Positions 16,218 to 25,277 are shown, counted from the first letter of the stretch. The stretch: 64,000 nt of DNA from Rhizobiaceae bacterium (GCA_023953835.1 JAMLJB010000001.1:3507501-3571500), one strand, 5' to 3'. Program-made: numbers and translations. The notes: generated by a model from the letters alone, not told the origin.

Positions 16218-18806
16218 TCAGCGTGCGCCGTCCAGCGTTTCCCTGACCACAGTGGCAAGCTGCTTCAACGTAAAGGGCTTCGGCAGGAAGCCGAATTGCG
16301 CATCCTCGGGCAGGTTCTTGGCAAACGCGTCCTCGGCATAGCCCGACACGAATATGAACTTCACGTCGGGCCTGATCTTGCGCACCTCGCCCAGAAGAGT
16401 CGGGCCGTCCATCTCGGGCATCACAACGTCCGATACGATAATGTCGACGGAACTACCCAATTCCTTGAATATTTCGAGCGCTTCGATGCCCGACGACGCT
16501 TCATGCACGGTGTAGCCGCGCGAGGTCAGCAGGCGCACGCCGCTCATGCGCACGCCATCCTCGTCCTCGACCAGCAGCACGGTTTCCGAACCGGAAAGGT
16601 CCTGCAGCGCCTCCGGCACCTTCTGGGAAAGCTGCGCGGGTTCGGACGATGCTGCCTGCTCGATGGCCGGTTCGGCCTTGGGCACATGGCGCGGCAGGAA
16701 GATGCGGAAGATCGTGCCTTTCCCCACCTCGGATTCGCAGTGGATCGATCCACCCGACTGCTTGATGATCCCGTACACGGTCGAAAGACCCAGCCCCGTG
16801 CCTTTCCCGACGTCCTTGGTCGTGAAGAACGGCTCGAAAATCTTTTCCCTTACATCGGCGGGGATACCCGACCCCGTATCCTCAAATTCGATCAGCACAT
16901 AGTCGGACGGATGCAGCTCCCTATAGCCGAAGGCCGGAACTTCCTCCGCCGGCACGTTGCGCGTGCGGATAAGGATTTCTCCGCCCTCCGGCATGGCATC
17001 GCGCGCATTGGCGGAAAGATTGACGATCACCTGCTCAAGCTGGCCGATATCGGCGTTGATCTGCCAAAGGTCGCGTCCGTGATCCATCGACAGTTTCACT
17101 TCGCTGCCCACAAGGCGGGTCAGCAACATGCGCAGGTCGGCAAGGACGTCCGTCAGGTTGAGCACTTCGGCGCGCAGCGTCTGCTTGCGCGAATAGGCAA
17201 GAAGCTGGCGCACCAGCGAGGCGGCCCGGTTGGCGTTCTGCTTGATCTGCATGATGTCGGGGAAAGAAGGATCGGACGGCTTGTGGTTCATCAGAAGCTG
17301 GTCCGAAGCCATCATGATGACCGTCAGTACATTGTTGAAATCATGCGCGATGCCGCCCGCGAACCGACCGACGGCCTGCATCTTCTGGGTCTGGGCCATC
17401 TGGTTTTCGAGCGCCTTCTGCTCGGTCGTATCTACCGCATAGACGATGGCCGCCTCTTCCGCGCCATCGCCCGATCCCTCGTCGGCAATCGCGTTTACAT
17501 AGACGCGGATATGCCTTTCCTCGTCGTTCGGCAGAACAGTGTCGATGGGCGCGATTTTCGCCTGACGCTCCCGCGCCTTGCGCAGGGCGTCGGCGAGCGC
17601 GGGCCGGTCCCGCTCGTGGACGATGGTTTCAAGGCGCACGCGGCGCTCCAGCGCATCATTGTCGACGATCGAGGAAAACAGGGAAAGGAACGGCGCGTTG
17701 GTGCGCAGGATCCTTCCTTCGCGGTCCACCCCGGCAATCGCCATCGGCGTGGAATTGAAGAACCTCGTGAAGCGCACCTCGGCGGCGCGCAGTTCGGCGG
17801 ACGCATCCTCGCCCTGCGTACGGTTGAGCACGATCGTGCGGGACGGACCGCCGACGCCGCCCTTGCTTGCGGAAATGCGGTGCATGAACCGCACGGGCAG
17901 AGCCTTGCCGCTCGACGTAAGCAGGTCGAGATCGAACACCGCATTGCGCGTGGAGCCCGGATCGGCCTTCACCGAGCGAACGAGCGCCATGCCGTCGCCC
18001 GCCACGATGTCCTGCAAGCGGATCGACCCCGGCGTGAAGCCTGCAAGGTCAATTCCGAGCCAGCCCGCAAGCGTCGCGTTCAAATAGGAAATTCGGCCCG
18101 ACTGATCCGTCGCGAAAAAGCCTGCCGGGGCCTGGTCGAGATGGTCGATGGCTTTCTGGAGGTCGAGGAAAAAGCGCTCCTGCTCCTCGCGCTCGCGCGA
18201 AATATCCGCAAGCTCCCAGATCGCCAGCGGCGCACGCTGGCCTGGAACCTTGAGATTGCGCGCGCCAATCTTGTACCAGCGAGCGCCCTGCTCCGCTCCG
18301 GGCCGTACGGATTGCGACAAGCGCACTTCGCCCTCGCCGGGCTTGCCGTCGCTCAAGCCGTTTGCCAGCCGGATGATCGTGGCGGATGCCTCCGGCATGT
18401 CCATCAGCAAACCTTCGATGGTCTTGGCCTCGGACGCAGACGCCGCGCCGGTCATCTCCGCATAGGCGCCGTTCACGTAGATGATGCGACCCTTCTGGTC
18501 GGTGACAACGATGCCCTGATCCATTGAATCAAGAAAAGCCTTGGACAGGTCGTCGCTGGCCGTGCGCGGCAGGAAATGAACGAAGCCAATTGCCGCCGCG
18601 AAAAGGAAGCCCACGCCGATCATCGCGAGAACGCCGAGCAGTCCGAGCAGGAACGGATCGCCGAGCTGGTGCCTATACATCGAGAAAAACACCGCCGCCG
18701 CAGTCAGCACGATCATCAATATGATCAGCCGCGTGATGGCGCTCGGTCGCCCGCTCCTGTCGATCAGCGGCGCGGTATAGATATCGGTGCGGTTGTCGCT
18801 CGTCAT
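16218..18806 (-). CDS. cckA: cell-cycle hybrid histidine kinase CckA
   Basis: 862 residues from ATG 18806; ATG 18863 is an alternative. Two N-terminal transmembrane helices (LIILMIVLTAAAVFFS; LGLLGVLAMIGVGFLF) anchor it in the inner membrane. PAS domains follow (DSMDQGIVVTDQKGRIIYVNGAY in parts, AGFFATDQSGRISYLNATL, and FFNSTPMAIAGVD). The kinase core has the phospho-His in GGIAHDFNNVL, the N-box SANARDAM, DTGSGIP and GTGLGLSTVYG. The C-terminal receiver carries its Asp in DIIVSDVVMPEMDG. CckA phosphorylates ChpT and through it CtrA and CpdR, controlling replication and division. It is divergent from fliO. Confidence 0.95.
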   Translation of the reverse strand: MTSDNRTDIYTAPLIDRSGRPSAITRLIILMIVLTAAAVFFSMYRHQLGDPFLLGLLGVLAMIGVGFLFAAAIGFVHFLPRTASDDLSKAFLDSMDQGIVVTDQKGRIIYVNGAYAEMTGAASASEAKTIEGLLMDMPEASATIIRLANGLSDGKPGEGEVRLSQSVRPGAEQGARWYKIGARNLKVPGQRAPLAIWELADISREREEQERFFLDLQKAIDHLDQAPAGFFATDQSGRISYLNATLAGWLGIDLAGFTPGSIRLQDIVAGDGMALVRSVKADPGSTRNAVFDLDLLTSSGKALPVRFMHRISASKGGVGGPSRTIVLNRTQGEDASAELRAAEVRFTRFFNSTPMAIAGVDREGRILRTNAPFLSLFSSIVDNDALERRVRLETIVHERDRPALADALRKARERQAKIAPIDTVLPNDEERHIRVYVNAIADEGSGDGAEEAAIVYAVDTTEQKALENQMAQTQKMQAVGRFAGGIAHDFNNVLTVIMMASDQLLMNHKPSDPSFPDIMQIKQNANRAASLVRQLLAYSRKQTLRAEVLNLTDVLADLRMLLTRLVGSEVKLSMDHGRDLWQINADIGQLEQVIVNLSANARDAMPEGGEILIRTRNVPAEEVPAFGYRELHPSDYVLIEFEDTGSGIPADVREKIFEPFFTTKDVGKGTGLGLSTVYGIIKQSGGSIHCESEVGKGTIFRIFLPRHVPKAEPAIEQAASSEPAQLSQKVPEALQDLSGSETVLLVEDEDGVRMSGVRLLTSRGYTVHEASSGIEALEIFKELGSSVDIIVSDVVMPEMDGPTLLGEVRKIRPDVKFIFVSGYAEDAFAKNLPEDAQFGFLPKPFTLKQLATVVRETLDGAR

Positions 18807-19026
18807 TCGGCTCTGCGGCACATTGAAATCGGATTGAATCACAAATTGTTGTGGGCGTTCCATGCCTATATGAAAAACTTCGGCGAATAAATCTCGCCCT
18901 TTCTTTCTCTCCGCTTCTCTACCGGTTTTCGCCTGTGCGCCACCGCTCATCTTAACTTGCGGGGCGTGGCGTCTTTGCTCTAGTGTCAAATTCAAGGCGT
19001 GCGGGTTTCTGTGTTGGGGTTTGCAA

Positions 19027-19713
19027 ATGAATCTGTGGCTCGAGAAAATCTTCGGCGCCGAATATGCCCAGCCTGCACTCTACGTGGCTGTCGCGTGCGG
19101 CGTTTTTGTCGTTCTTTGCCTTCTCTATCTTCTCTACAGACGCGCGCGGTCCGGCACCTATGTCGCCGGCGGCCGCAATCGCAAGGCGCGGCTGGCAATC
19201 ATGGACGCGACGGCGATCGACACTCACCGCAGGCTGGTTCTGGTTCGACGCGATGACGTCGAGCACCTGCTGCTGATTGGCGGCCACAGCGACATCGTTG
19301 TCGAGAGCGATATCAGCGTGCATGGCCATCCGAAGCGCCAATTGATCGTCAACGATGCACCGCAGTCCATCGAGGCCCAGCCCGTTCCGCACAAGGTGCA
19401 GCTTGCACGCACCGAAAACGCGCCACTGCCCCAATCTGCCCACCAGCACCTGCCGCCTCCGCCGTCCGCTCCGCGCCCGCAGCAGGCGCCAGCCGTGCGG
19501 CCCGTTCGCCAGCCTCACCCCGCGCAGCCTCAGAGGCCGGTGGCGGTTCCGCCGCCCGCACGGTCCAAGGACGAACTCGACACCGACCTGTTGAAGGAAC
19601 TCGAAACCGCGCTCGACATCACCGAGCCGGCTCCGCAGCCGGCAAAGCCGAAATCCACGCTCGACGAAGAAATGGCAAAGCTGCTCGGAGAGCTTTCGAG
19701 CCACAAGCGATAG
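19027..19713 (+). CDS. fliO: FliO-like flagellar biosynthesis protein
   Basis: 228 residues from ATG 19027. One transmembrane helix (about 17-38, ALYVAVACGVFVVLCLLYLLY in parts) is followed by a basic patch (RRARSG, GRNRKARL), then a FliO-type domain (AIDTHRRLVLVRRDDVEHLLLIGG in parts, DIVVESDI). A long Pro/Gln-rich tail and a short acidic C-terminal helix (DEEMAKLLGELSS) complete it. FliO helps assemble the FliPQR export gate. It is away from any flagellar cluster here and next to cckA. An alternative is a FliO-like protein with a general envelope role. Confidence 0.7.
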   Translation: MNLWLEKIFGAEYAQPALYVAVACGVFVVLCLLYLLYRRARSGTYVAGGRNRKARLAIMDATAIDTHRRLVLVRRDDVEHLLLIGGHSDIVVESDISVHGHPKRQLIVNDAPQSIEAQPVPHKVQLARTENAPLPQSAHQHLPPPPSAPRPQQAPAVRPVRQPHPAQPQRPVAVPPPARSKDELDTDLLKELETALDITEPAPQPAKPKSTLDEEMAKLLGELSSHKR

Positions 19714-19740
19714 AGCGCTTCTGCGAAATTCAGGCAAAAA

Positions 19741-19766
19741 GAAAGGCGGCCCTTGAGCCGCCTTTC
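19741..19766 (-). terminator. bidirectional intrinsic terminator between fliO and tuf
   Basis: Perfect 10-bp stem GAAAGGCGGC/GCCGCCTTTC with a 6-base loop. On the minus strand it is followed by five T residues (A residues at 19736-19740), fitting the tuf transcript; it may also stop fliO on the plus strand, where the tail is weaker. Confidence 0.85.
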
Positions 19767-19789
19767 TCAAATCATATTGGCTTCGAGCG

Positions 19790-20965
19790 TTACTCGATGA
19801 TGGAAGCGACGACGCCTGCGCCGACGGTGCGGCCGCCTTCGCGGATGGCGAAGCGCAGCTTCTCTTCCATGGCGACCGGCACGATCAGTTCAACATCGAC
19901 CGTCACATTGTCGCCGGGCATCACCATTTCAGTGCCTGCCGGAAGCGTCACGATGCCCGTCACGTCCGTCGTGCGGAAATAGAACTGCGGACGGTAGTTC
20001 GTGAAGAACGGCGTATGACGGCCACCCTCTTCCTTCGTCAGGATGTAGGCTTCCGCCTTGAACTTCTTGTGCGGCTTCACGGAGCCCGGCTTGGCCAGAA
20101 CCTGGCCGCGCTCCACGCCGTCACGGTCCACGCCGCGCAACAGCGCGCCGATGTTGTCGCCAGCCTGGCCCTGATCGAGCAGCTTGCGGAACATCTCGAC
20201 GCCCGTGCAGGTCGTCTTCGTCGTCGGGCGGATGCCGACGATCTCAAGCTCCTCGCCGACCTTGACGATGCCGCGCTCGACGCGACCCGTCACGACCGTG
20301 CCGCGACCCGAAATCGAGAACACGTCCTCGATCGGCATCAGGAACGGCTTGTCAACCGGACGCTCCGGCGTCGGGATGTAGCGGTCAACCTCTTCCATCA
20401 GCTTGCGGATCGCGTTCTCGCCGATCTCCTTGTTGCTGTCTTCCAGAGCGGCAAGCGCCGAACCCTTGACGATCGGAATGTCGTCGCCCGGGAACTCGTA
20501 CTTCGACAGCAACTCGCGAACCTCAAGCTCGACAAGCTCGAGAAGCTCCTCGTCGTCGACCTGATCGACCTTGTTCAGGAAAACCACAATCGCCGGAACG
20601 CCAACCTGGCGAGCCAGAAGAATGTGCTCGCGCGTCTGCGGCATCGGGCCGTCAGCAGCCGAAACCACGAGGATCGCGCCGTCCATCTGCGCAGCACCCG
20701 TGATCATGTTCTTCACATAGTCAGCATGGCCGGGGCAGTCCACATGCGCATAGTGACGGCTCGGCGTCTCATATTCCACATGCGCCGTCGAGATCGTGAT
20801 CCCGCGCGCCTTTTCCTCAGGCGCAGCATCAATCTGGTCATACGCCTTGAACTCGCCAAAATACTTCGTGATCGCCGCCGTCAACGACGTCTTGCCATGG
20901 TCAACGTGACCAATCGTGCCAACGTTCACATGAGGCTTCGTACGCTCAAATTTACCTTTTGCCAT
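19790..20965 (-). CDS. tuf: elongation factor Tu
   Basis: 391 residues. It delivers aminoacyl-tRNA to the ribosome with GTP. G1 GHVDHGKT, switch [15 protein letters not shown]3 DCPGHADY, G4 NKVD and domains 2-3 ([31 protein letters not shown] in parts, [18 protein letters not shown] in parts) are all intact. It is not in a str operon: there is no fusA upstream, and no tRNA-Trp/secE/nusG downstream, where a hairpin terminator and the convergent fliO lie. It therefore looks like an isolated copy with its own promoter. Confidence 0.98.
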   Translation of the reverse strand: MAKGKFERTKPHVNVGTIGHVDHGKTSLTAAITKYFGEFKAYDQIDAAPEEKARGITISTAHVEYETPSRHYAHVDCPGHADYVKNMITGAAQMDGAILVVSAADGPMPQTREHILLARQVGVPAIVVFLNKVDQVDDEELLELVELEVRELLSKYEFPGDDIPIVKGSALAALEDSNKEIGENAIRKLMEEVDRYIPTPERPVDKPFLMPIEDVFSISGRGTVVTGRVERGIVKVGEELEIVGIRPTTKTTCTGVEMFRKLLDQGQAGDNIGALLRGVDRDGVERGQVLAKPGSVKPHKKFKAEAYILTKEEGGRHTPFFTNYRPQFYFRTTDVTGIVTLPAGTEMVMPGDNVTVDVELIVPVAMEEKLRFAIREGGRTVGAGVVASIIE

Positions 20966-21013
20966 CGTCTCTTTCCTTGGGCAGCCGTTTGCCGGGTTGT
21001 CAGCGATGCGGGG

Positions 21014-21043
21014 CGATTAGCGAGAACGGGCCAAAAAGACAAG
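21014..21043 (-). promoter_or_regulatory. tuf promoter candidate
   Basis: On the minus strand, CTTGTC (21038-21043) and TAATCG (21014-21019) are 18 bases apart, resembling the alphaproteobacterial CTTGAC/-10 type, about 50 bases upstream of the tuf ATG. AAGAGCTTGT repeats occur just upstream. AGGAAAGAG lies before the start codon. Confidence 0.4.
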
Positions 21044-21143
21044 CTCTTTCACAAGCTCTTTGAGCCCTTACGCAGGCGCCGCACCTTTCGGGGATGCAGG
21101 GAATATGGGTTTCGGCGGCAAAATTTCAATCGAGAGCGCTTGT

Positions 21144-21719
21144 TCAGCGCATGATAATGGACCTGCGTTGCGCGGGCGACAATGGCTGCACCATGACGTG
21201 CGATTGCCCGACCGGGCTGAAACCGAGCTTCTGGTAAAGCGGCAGCGCTGCCGGATGGTCCAGCGTGCAGGTCTGCACGATCACCGACGACGGATTGCCA
21301 GACGCCCAGGCGGCGGAGATTGCCGCACCGAGGAACCAGCGGCCCAACCCCCGCCCCGTCGCATGCGGCATGAGGCCGAAATAGAGCAGTTCGCTGCTTC
21401 CCGTGGGCGTTGGCGCGATTTCGTAGAACCCGGCCGGCGCGCCGTCGAGATAAAGTGTGGTGATGACCCTGCCCGGCTCCGCCAGCCTCGCATCCAGTTC
21501 GGCGTCGCTCAGCATCAGCATGTTGACCCAATGCCAGTGCCTGCCGACGCGGTCGATGAGATAGCGATAATAATGGCGAGGCATCGAACGCGCCGAAAGC
21601 AGCGCGATGTTCTGTCCAAGCGGCAGCGGTGGATAATGCGCGGGCGGCGCAGTCATCTCAAGATGCGTCACCGTGACGGGAATCGGTTCGTGCGACGTGC
21701 GCTTGCTTGTACGGGTCAT
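21144..21719 (-). CDS. GNAT family N-acetyltransferase
   Basis: 191 residues from ATG 21719, whose ATGA overlaps the sseA stop by four bases, implying translational coupling. The acetyl-CoA loop is MPHATGRGLGRWFLGAA, preceded by AGFYEIAPTP and LLYFGLMP and followed by the LDHPAALPLYQKLGFSPVGQ motif of GNATs. The N-terminal part (PRHYYRYLIDRVGRHWHW) is typical of a rhizobial subgroup. The acetyl acceptor is unknown. It is the last gene of the cysK-alaX-sseA-GNAT unit. Confidence 0.88.
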   Translation of the reverse strand: MTRTSKRTSHEPIPVTVTHLEMTAPPAHYPPLPLGQNIALLSARSMPRHYYRYLIDRVGRHWHWVNMLMLSDAELDARLAEPGRVITTLYLDGAPAGFYEIAPTPTGSSELLYFGLMPHATGRGLGRWFLGAAISAAWASGNPSSVIVQTCTLDHPAALPLYQKLGFSPVGQSHVMVQPLSPAQRRSIIMR

Positions 21720-22561
21720 TCGTCCTTGACCACCGGCGTATCCGGCAGGCTGCCCCACTCGGCCCATGAGCCGTCATAGAGCCTGTTGTCCGTGTGACCG
21801 ACCGTTTCGAGCGCGAGCGAGATGATCGCGGCCGATACTCCTGAGCCGCAGGACGTCACCACCGGCTTCGACAGGTCCAGCCCCGCCCCTTCCAGTATCG
21901 TCTTCAGCTCATCCTTGCCGACCATGTGTCCATCGCGCGAGAAGCCGGAGAATGCGATGTTGACCGCACCGGGCATGTGACCGCCGCGCAGGCCCGGCCT
22001 CGGCTCCGGATCGACACCCTTGAAACGGCCCGCTGGACGCGCGTCCGCCACCTGCGCCGACCCGCCAGCGACAATGGTGCGCATGTCGGCGAGCGAAGCC
22101 ACGCGTTCGGCCTTGAAGTCGGGGGTGAATACGTTCGGCGCAATCCTTGTCTGCTCGGTCGTCAAAGGCCGCCCTTCCCTTTTCCATCCGTCGAGGCCGC
22201 CGTCGAGAATAAACACCTTTTCTGCGCCCATGACACGGAACAGCCAGCGTGTGCGCGGTGCGGAGAAGAGTCCAAAGCCGTCATAGACGACGATGGTATC
22301 GGTTTCCGAAATGCCCATCGAGCCGGCGAACCGGGCGAAATTCCGGGGCGACGGCAAGGCGTGCGGAAGCTTCGATCCGGGTTCGACGACCGAGTCGTGA
22401 TCGAAGAAAACGGCACCCGGAATGTGGCCGGCATCATATTCGCCGCGCGCATCCCGCTTTTGCGAGGGCAGATACCAGGCGCCGTCGACGATCTTCAGGC
22501 CCGGTTCACCGAGATGTTTTTCCAACCAGTCCGCGCTGACAAAGGCGGGATTGTCGCTCAT
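21716..22561 (-). CDS. sseA: 3-mercaptopyruvate sulfurtransferase
   Basis: 281 residues with two rhodanese domains. The C-terminal active loop reads TSCGSGVSAAI, the CGSGVxA type that marks mercaptopyruvate sulfurtransferase rather than thiosulfate sulfurtransferase (CRxGxT). N-terminal features are VSADWLEKHLG, DGAWYLP and HIPGAVFFDHD; also ADARPAGRFKG and GGHMPGAVNI in the second domain. It moves sulfane sulfur from mercaptopyruvate, a cysteine breakdown product, to acceptors, fitting its place downstream of cysK and alaX. Confidence 0.94.
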   Translation of the reverse strand: MSDNPAFVSADWLEKHLGEPGLKIVDGAWYLPSQKRDARGEYDAGHIPGAVFFDHDSVVEPGSKLPHALPSPRNFARFAGSMGISETDTIVVYDGFGLFSAPRTRWLFRVMGAEKVFILDGGLDGWKREGRPLTTEQTRIAPNVFTPDFKAERVASLADMRTIVAGGSAQVADARPAGRFKGVDPEPRPGLRGGHMPGAVNIAFSGFSRDGHMVGKDELKTILEGAGLDLSKPVVTSCGSGVSAAIISLALETVGHTDNRLYDGSWAEWGSLPDTPVVKDE

Positions 22562-22575
22562 TCGCTCTTCTCCTG

Positions 22576-23313
22576 TCAGGCCGGCGGCGAACCGAAACGG
22601 ATACGGAAGCGGCGGTTTTCACGGCCCTTCTTTTCGATCTTGCCGATATGGATCTGCCCGATCTCGCCGGTCGAGGCCACATGCGTGCCGCCGCATGGCT
22701 GGCTGTCAACCGCGGCGTTCTCGCCGATGCAAACAAGCCGGATGCGCCCGGTACCCGATGGCGGGCGGACATTCTTCGATTTCACGAGGCCGGGATTGGC
22801 GGCAAGCTCGTCCTCGGTGATCCAGCGCGTAAACACCGGATGGTTGGCCTCGACCATTTCCATCAGGCGCGCTGTCGCGTCTTCCTTGCTGTACTCGCCC
22901 TCGGAGAAGTCGAAGTCGACGCGCGAATCGTCCTCGGAGACGGAAGCCCCGGTGATCGGATAGGGATAGATGACGGAAAGCAGATGGCAGGCCGTGTGCA
23001 TCTTCATCAGCTTGTAGCGGCGCGGCCAGTCGATCGCCAGTTGCAGCCGCTCGCCGATTTCGGGCAGCGATCCGCCGGGCGCAGGCACATGCACGATCTC
23101 GTCCTTTGTGTGTCCTGTCACGGTGGAAACAATGTCGATTGCCGCGCCGTCGCCGCGCAAGAGCTTGCCGGTGTCGCCCGGCTGTCCGCCGGAAGTGCCG
23201 TAGAAAATCGTGCGGTCGAGAAGAATGCCACGCTCATCGACAGCAACGACGCGCGCTTCGTCTTCCTTGCGATATGCGTCTTCGCGGAAGATCAACTCCG
23301 TCTGGGCGGACAC
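22576..23313 (-). CDS. alaX: alanyl-tRNA editing protein AlaX
   Basis: 245 residues, a free-standing relative of the AlaRS editing domain that removes Ser or Gly wrongly attached to tRNA(Ala). The zinc motif is HTACH (in MKMHTACHLL) paired with CGGTHVASTGEIG. The N-terminal FYGTSGGQPGDTG glycine-rich segment is the usual one. The start is a GTG at 23311-23313 that overlaps the cysK stop by one base (TAGTG on the minus strand); no other start exists before the zinc motif, so tight coupling to cysK is clear. Confidence 0.93.
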   Translation of the reverse strand: MSAQTELIFREDAYRKEDEARVVAVDERGILLDRTIFYGTSGGQPGDTGKLLRGDGAAIDIVSTVTGHTKDEIVHVPAPGGSLPEIGERLQLAIDWPRRYKLMKMHTACHLLSVIYPYPITGASVSEDDSRVDFDFSEGEYSKEDATARLMEMVEANHPVFTRWITEDELAANPGLVKSKNVRPPSGTGRIRLVCIGENAAVDSQPCGGTHVASTGEIGQIHIGKIEKKGRENRRFRIRFGSPPA

Positions 23314-24347
23314 TACGACACCTCTTCAAAGGGCACTTCGATAGCGCTCTTTTGATCCATCCACACAGGAACAGGCAAGCCCTTGCCGCGCAGAAATTCC
23401 GGATTGAACATCTTAGACTGGTAGCGCGTTCCGTAGTCGCACAGGATGGTCACGATGCGGTGGCCGGGACCCAGTTCCCGGGCAAGCCGGATCGCCCCCG
23501 CAATGTTGATGCCGGTCGAGCCGCCGAGACACAGCCCTTCCTCCTGAATGAGATCGAAAACAATCGGCAGCGCTTCCGAGTCCGTGACCTGAAACGAGAA
23601 GTCCGGCGTGAAGCCTTCGAGGTTCGCCGTGATGCGCCCCTGCCCTATGCCCTCGGTGATCGAACTTCCCTCGGCTTTCAGTTCGCCGGTCGTGTAGTAG
23701 CTGTAGAGTGCCGCGCCCAACGGATCGGCAAGCGCGATCCTGACATTGCGATCCTTCTCGCGAAGCCCATCGGCAACGCCCGCCAGCGTGCCGCCCGTGC
23801 CGACGGCGGAGACGAAACCATCAACCCGGCCTCCGGTCTGCTCCCAGATTTCCTGTGCCGTCGTGCGGATATGCCCGTCGCGATTTGCGACATTGTCGAA
23901 CTGGTTCGCCCAGATCGCGCCGTTGGCTTCCGTGCGCGCAAGCTGCGCGGCGAGGCGACCGGACAGTTTTACATAGTTGTTCGGGTCCTTGTAGGGCACG
24001 GCAGGAACTTCGATCAGTTCCGCGCCAAGCACCCGCAATGCGTCTTTCTTTTCCTGACTTTGCGTCTCGGGAATGACGATCACGGTGCGATATCCGAGCG
24101 CCTTGGCGACGACGGTCAAGCCGATGCCGGTGTTGCCTGCCGTGCCTTCCACGATGACCCCGCCTGGCCGCAGCAATCCCCGCGCTTCCGCGTCGCGTAT
24201 GATGAACAGCCCTGCCCGATCCTTCACGGACTGGCCCGGATTCATGAACTCGGCCTTTCCGAGTATTTCGCAGCCGGTTTCCTCGGAGGCGCGCCTCAGC
24301 CGGATCAGCGGCGTGTTTCCGATTGCGTCGATAACTGATTGATACAT
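23313..24347 (-). CDS. cysK: cysteine synthase A-like PLP enzyme
   Basis: 344 residues from ATG 24347; ATGs at 24353 and 24359 are in frame. Fold-type II PLP enzyme: the Schiff-base Lys42 lies in NPGQSVKDR and the phosphate loop is VGTGGTLAG. The substrate loop reads EGTAGNTGIG, where classical CysK has TSGNTG, so the Ser that helps bind the substrate carboxylate is Ala70. The C-terminal part (CDYGTRYQSKMFNPEFL) also differs from E. coli CysK. Cysteine synthesis from O-acetylserine is the likely role, but a related beta-replacement is possible. First gene of a coupled unit with alaX and sseA. Confidence 0.85.
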   Translation of the reverse strand: MYQSVIDAIGNTPLIRLRRASEETGCEILGKAEFMNPGQSVKDRAGLFIIRDAEARGLLRPGGVIVEGTAGNTGIGLTVVAKALGYRTVIVIPETQSQEKKDALRVLGAELIEVPAVPYKDPNNYVKLSGRLAAQLARTEANGAIWANQFDNVANRDGHIRTTAQEIWEQTGGRVDGFVSAVGTGGTLAGVADGLREKDRNVRIALADPLGAALYSYYTTGELKAEGSSITEGIGQGRITANLEGFTPDFSFQVTDSEALPIVFDLIQEEGLCLGGSTGINIAGAIRLARELGPGHRIVTILCDYGTRYQSKMFNPEFLRGKGLPVPVWMDQKSAIEVPFEEVS

Positions 24348-24447
24348 ATGCATGCCCATCCAATTCCGGCGCGACCGTATGAACACGGGCGGGAGGTTTC
24401 AAGAGACGTTTTACCGGCCCCGGCCCGCCGAACGCTCTCAATTTTGC

Positions 24448-24468
24448 GCCACAATCGCCGATTGTGGC
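24448..24468 (-). terminator. hairpin after the response-regulator-upstream gene cysK region
   Basis: Perfect 9-bp inverted repeat GCCACAATC/GATTGTGGC with a 3-base loop between the start of cysK and the end of the LuxR-type regulator gene. It follows the regulator gene in the reading direction and may end its transcript, but no T tract follows on that strand, so its role is uncertain; an operator is an alternative. Confidence 0.3.
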
Positions 24469-24504
24469 TTCCCGTGCCTCATCAGGCCCGAACGACGAAA
24501 ATGC

Positions 24505-25185
24505 TCAGAAGCTCGACTGGTCCCGAAACAGCTCGGCGTTATCGAGCTTCGACACTTCGATAACAGCCTGCGTGCGGCTGTAAACATTGAGCTTGCGCAG
24601 AATTTCGGAGACATGCGCCTTCACGGTCGTTTCGCCGACCTGAAGCTCATAGGCGATCTGCTTGTTCAGCAAGCCCTGACGCAGCATCTGGAGCACGCGC
24701 AATTGCTGCGGCGTGAGCGTGGCGAGCCGCTGCACCATCTTCGCACGGTCCTCGCGACCGGCGTCGGCGGGCTGTGGCCGGTAGTTTTCAGGCACGTGAA
24801 CCTCACCCTCCATCACCGAGCGGATGGCGTCGGCGAGGTCGGTCTTGCGCACCGATTTGGGGATGAAGCCCGCAGCCCCATAGGAAAGTGCTTCGGAAAT
24901 GATGCGCGGCTCCTCGTGGCCCGACACCACGACGACGGGAAGGCTTGGATGGCGCGTGCGCAACTGAAGCAGTCCCTCGAAGCCCTGCACGTCCGGCATG
25001 TTGAGATCGAGCAGGCACAGGTCGAAGCTGCCCGCTGCGAGCACGTCCAGCGCCTCGCTGATGGATTTCGCCTCGACGGTTTCAACGTCGGGATATGCGA
25101 CACGCACCGCGCCGTGCAGCGCATCGCGGAACAGCGGATGGTCGTCGATAATCAGAAAACGGACACGTTCACTCGTGGCGCTCAT
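24505..25185 (-). CDS. LuxR/NarL-family response regulator
   Basis: 226 residues from ATG 25185 (a TTG upstream is less likely). The receiver domain has acidic residues in FLIIDDHPLFRD, the phospho-acceptor Asp in LCLLDLNMPD and Lys in FIPKSVRK. After a short linker comes the LuxR helix-turn-helix (LTPQQLRVLQMLRQGLLNKQIA, VGETTVKAHVSEILRKLNVYSRTQ in parts). It is a DNA-binding regulator whose cognate kinase is not adjacent. Targets are unknown. Confidence 0.93.
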   Translation of the reverse strand: MSATSERVRFLIIDDHPLFRDALHGAVRVAYPDVETVEAKSISEALDVLAAGSFDLCLLDLNMPDVQGFEGLLQLRTRHPSLPVVVVSGHEEPRIISEALSYGAAGFIPKSVRKTDLADAIRSVMEGEVHVPENYRPQPADAGREDRAKMVQRLATLTPQQLRVLQMLRQGLLNKQIAYELQVGETTVKAHVSEILRKLNVYSRTQAVIEVSKLDNAELFRDQSSF

Positions 25186-25277
25186 GGTCTCCAACCGAAG
25201 GTTCGCCGCCGCATTCGCAACGGGGCCGAAAGGATAGGACGAGCAAGCCAGCCTGCCATAGCCAAATAGTACATGGC

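Noticed and set aside
16200-18527. 775-codon open frame antisense to cckA
   Set aside because: The opposite frame has all CckA domains; long antisense frames are expected in GC-rich coding DNA. No protein motif or ribosome site.
20015-21154. 379-codon open frame antisense to tuf
   Set aside because: EF-Tu is complete on the other strand; the codon bias of tuf creates the open antisense frame.
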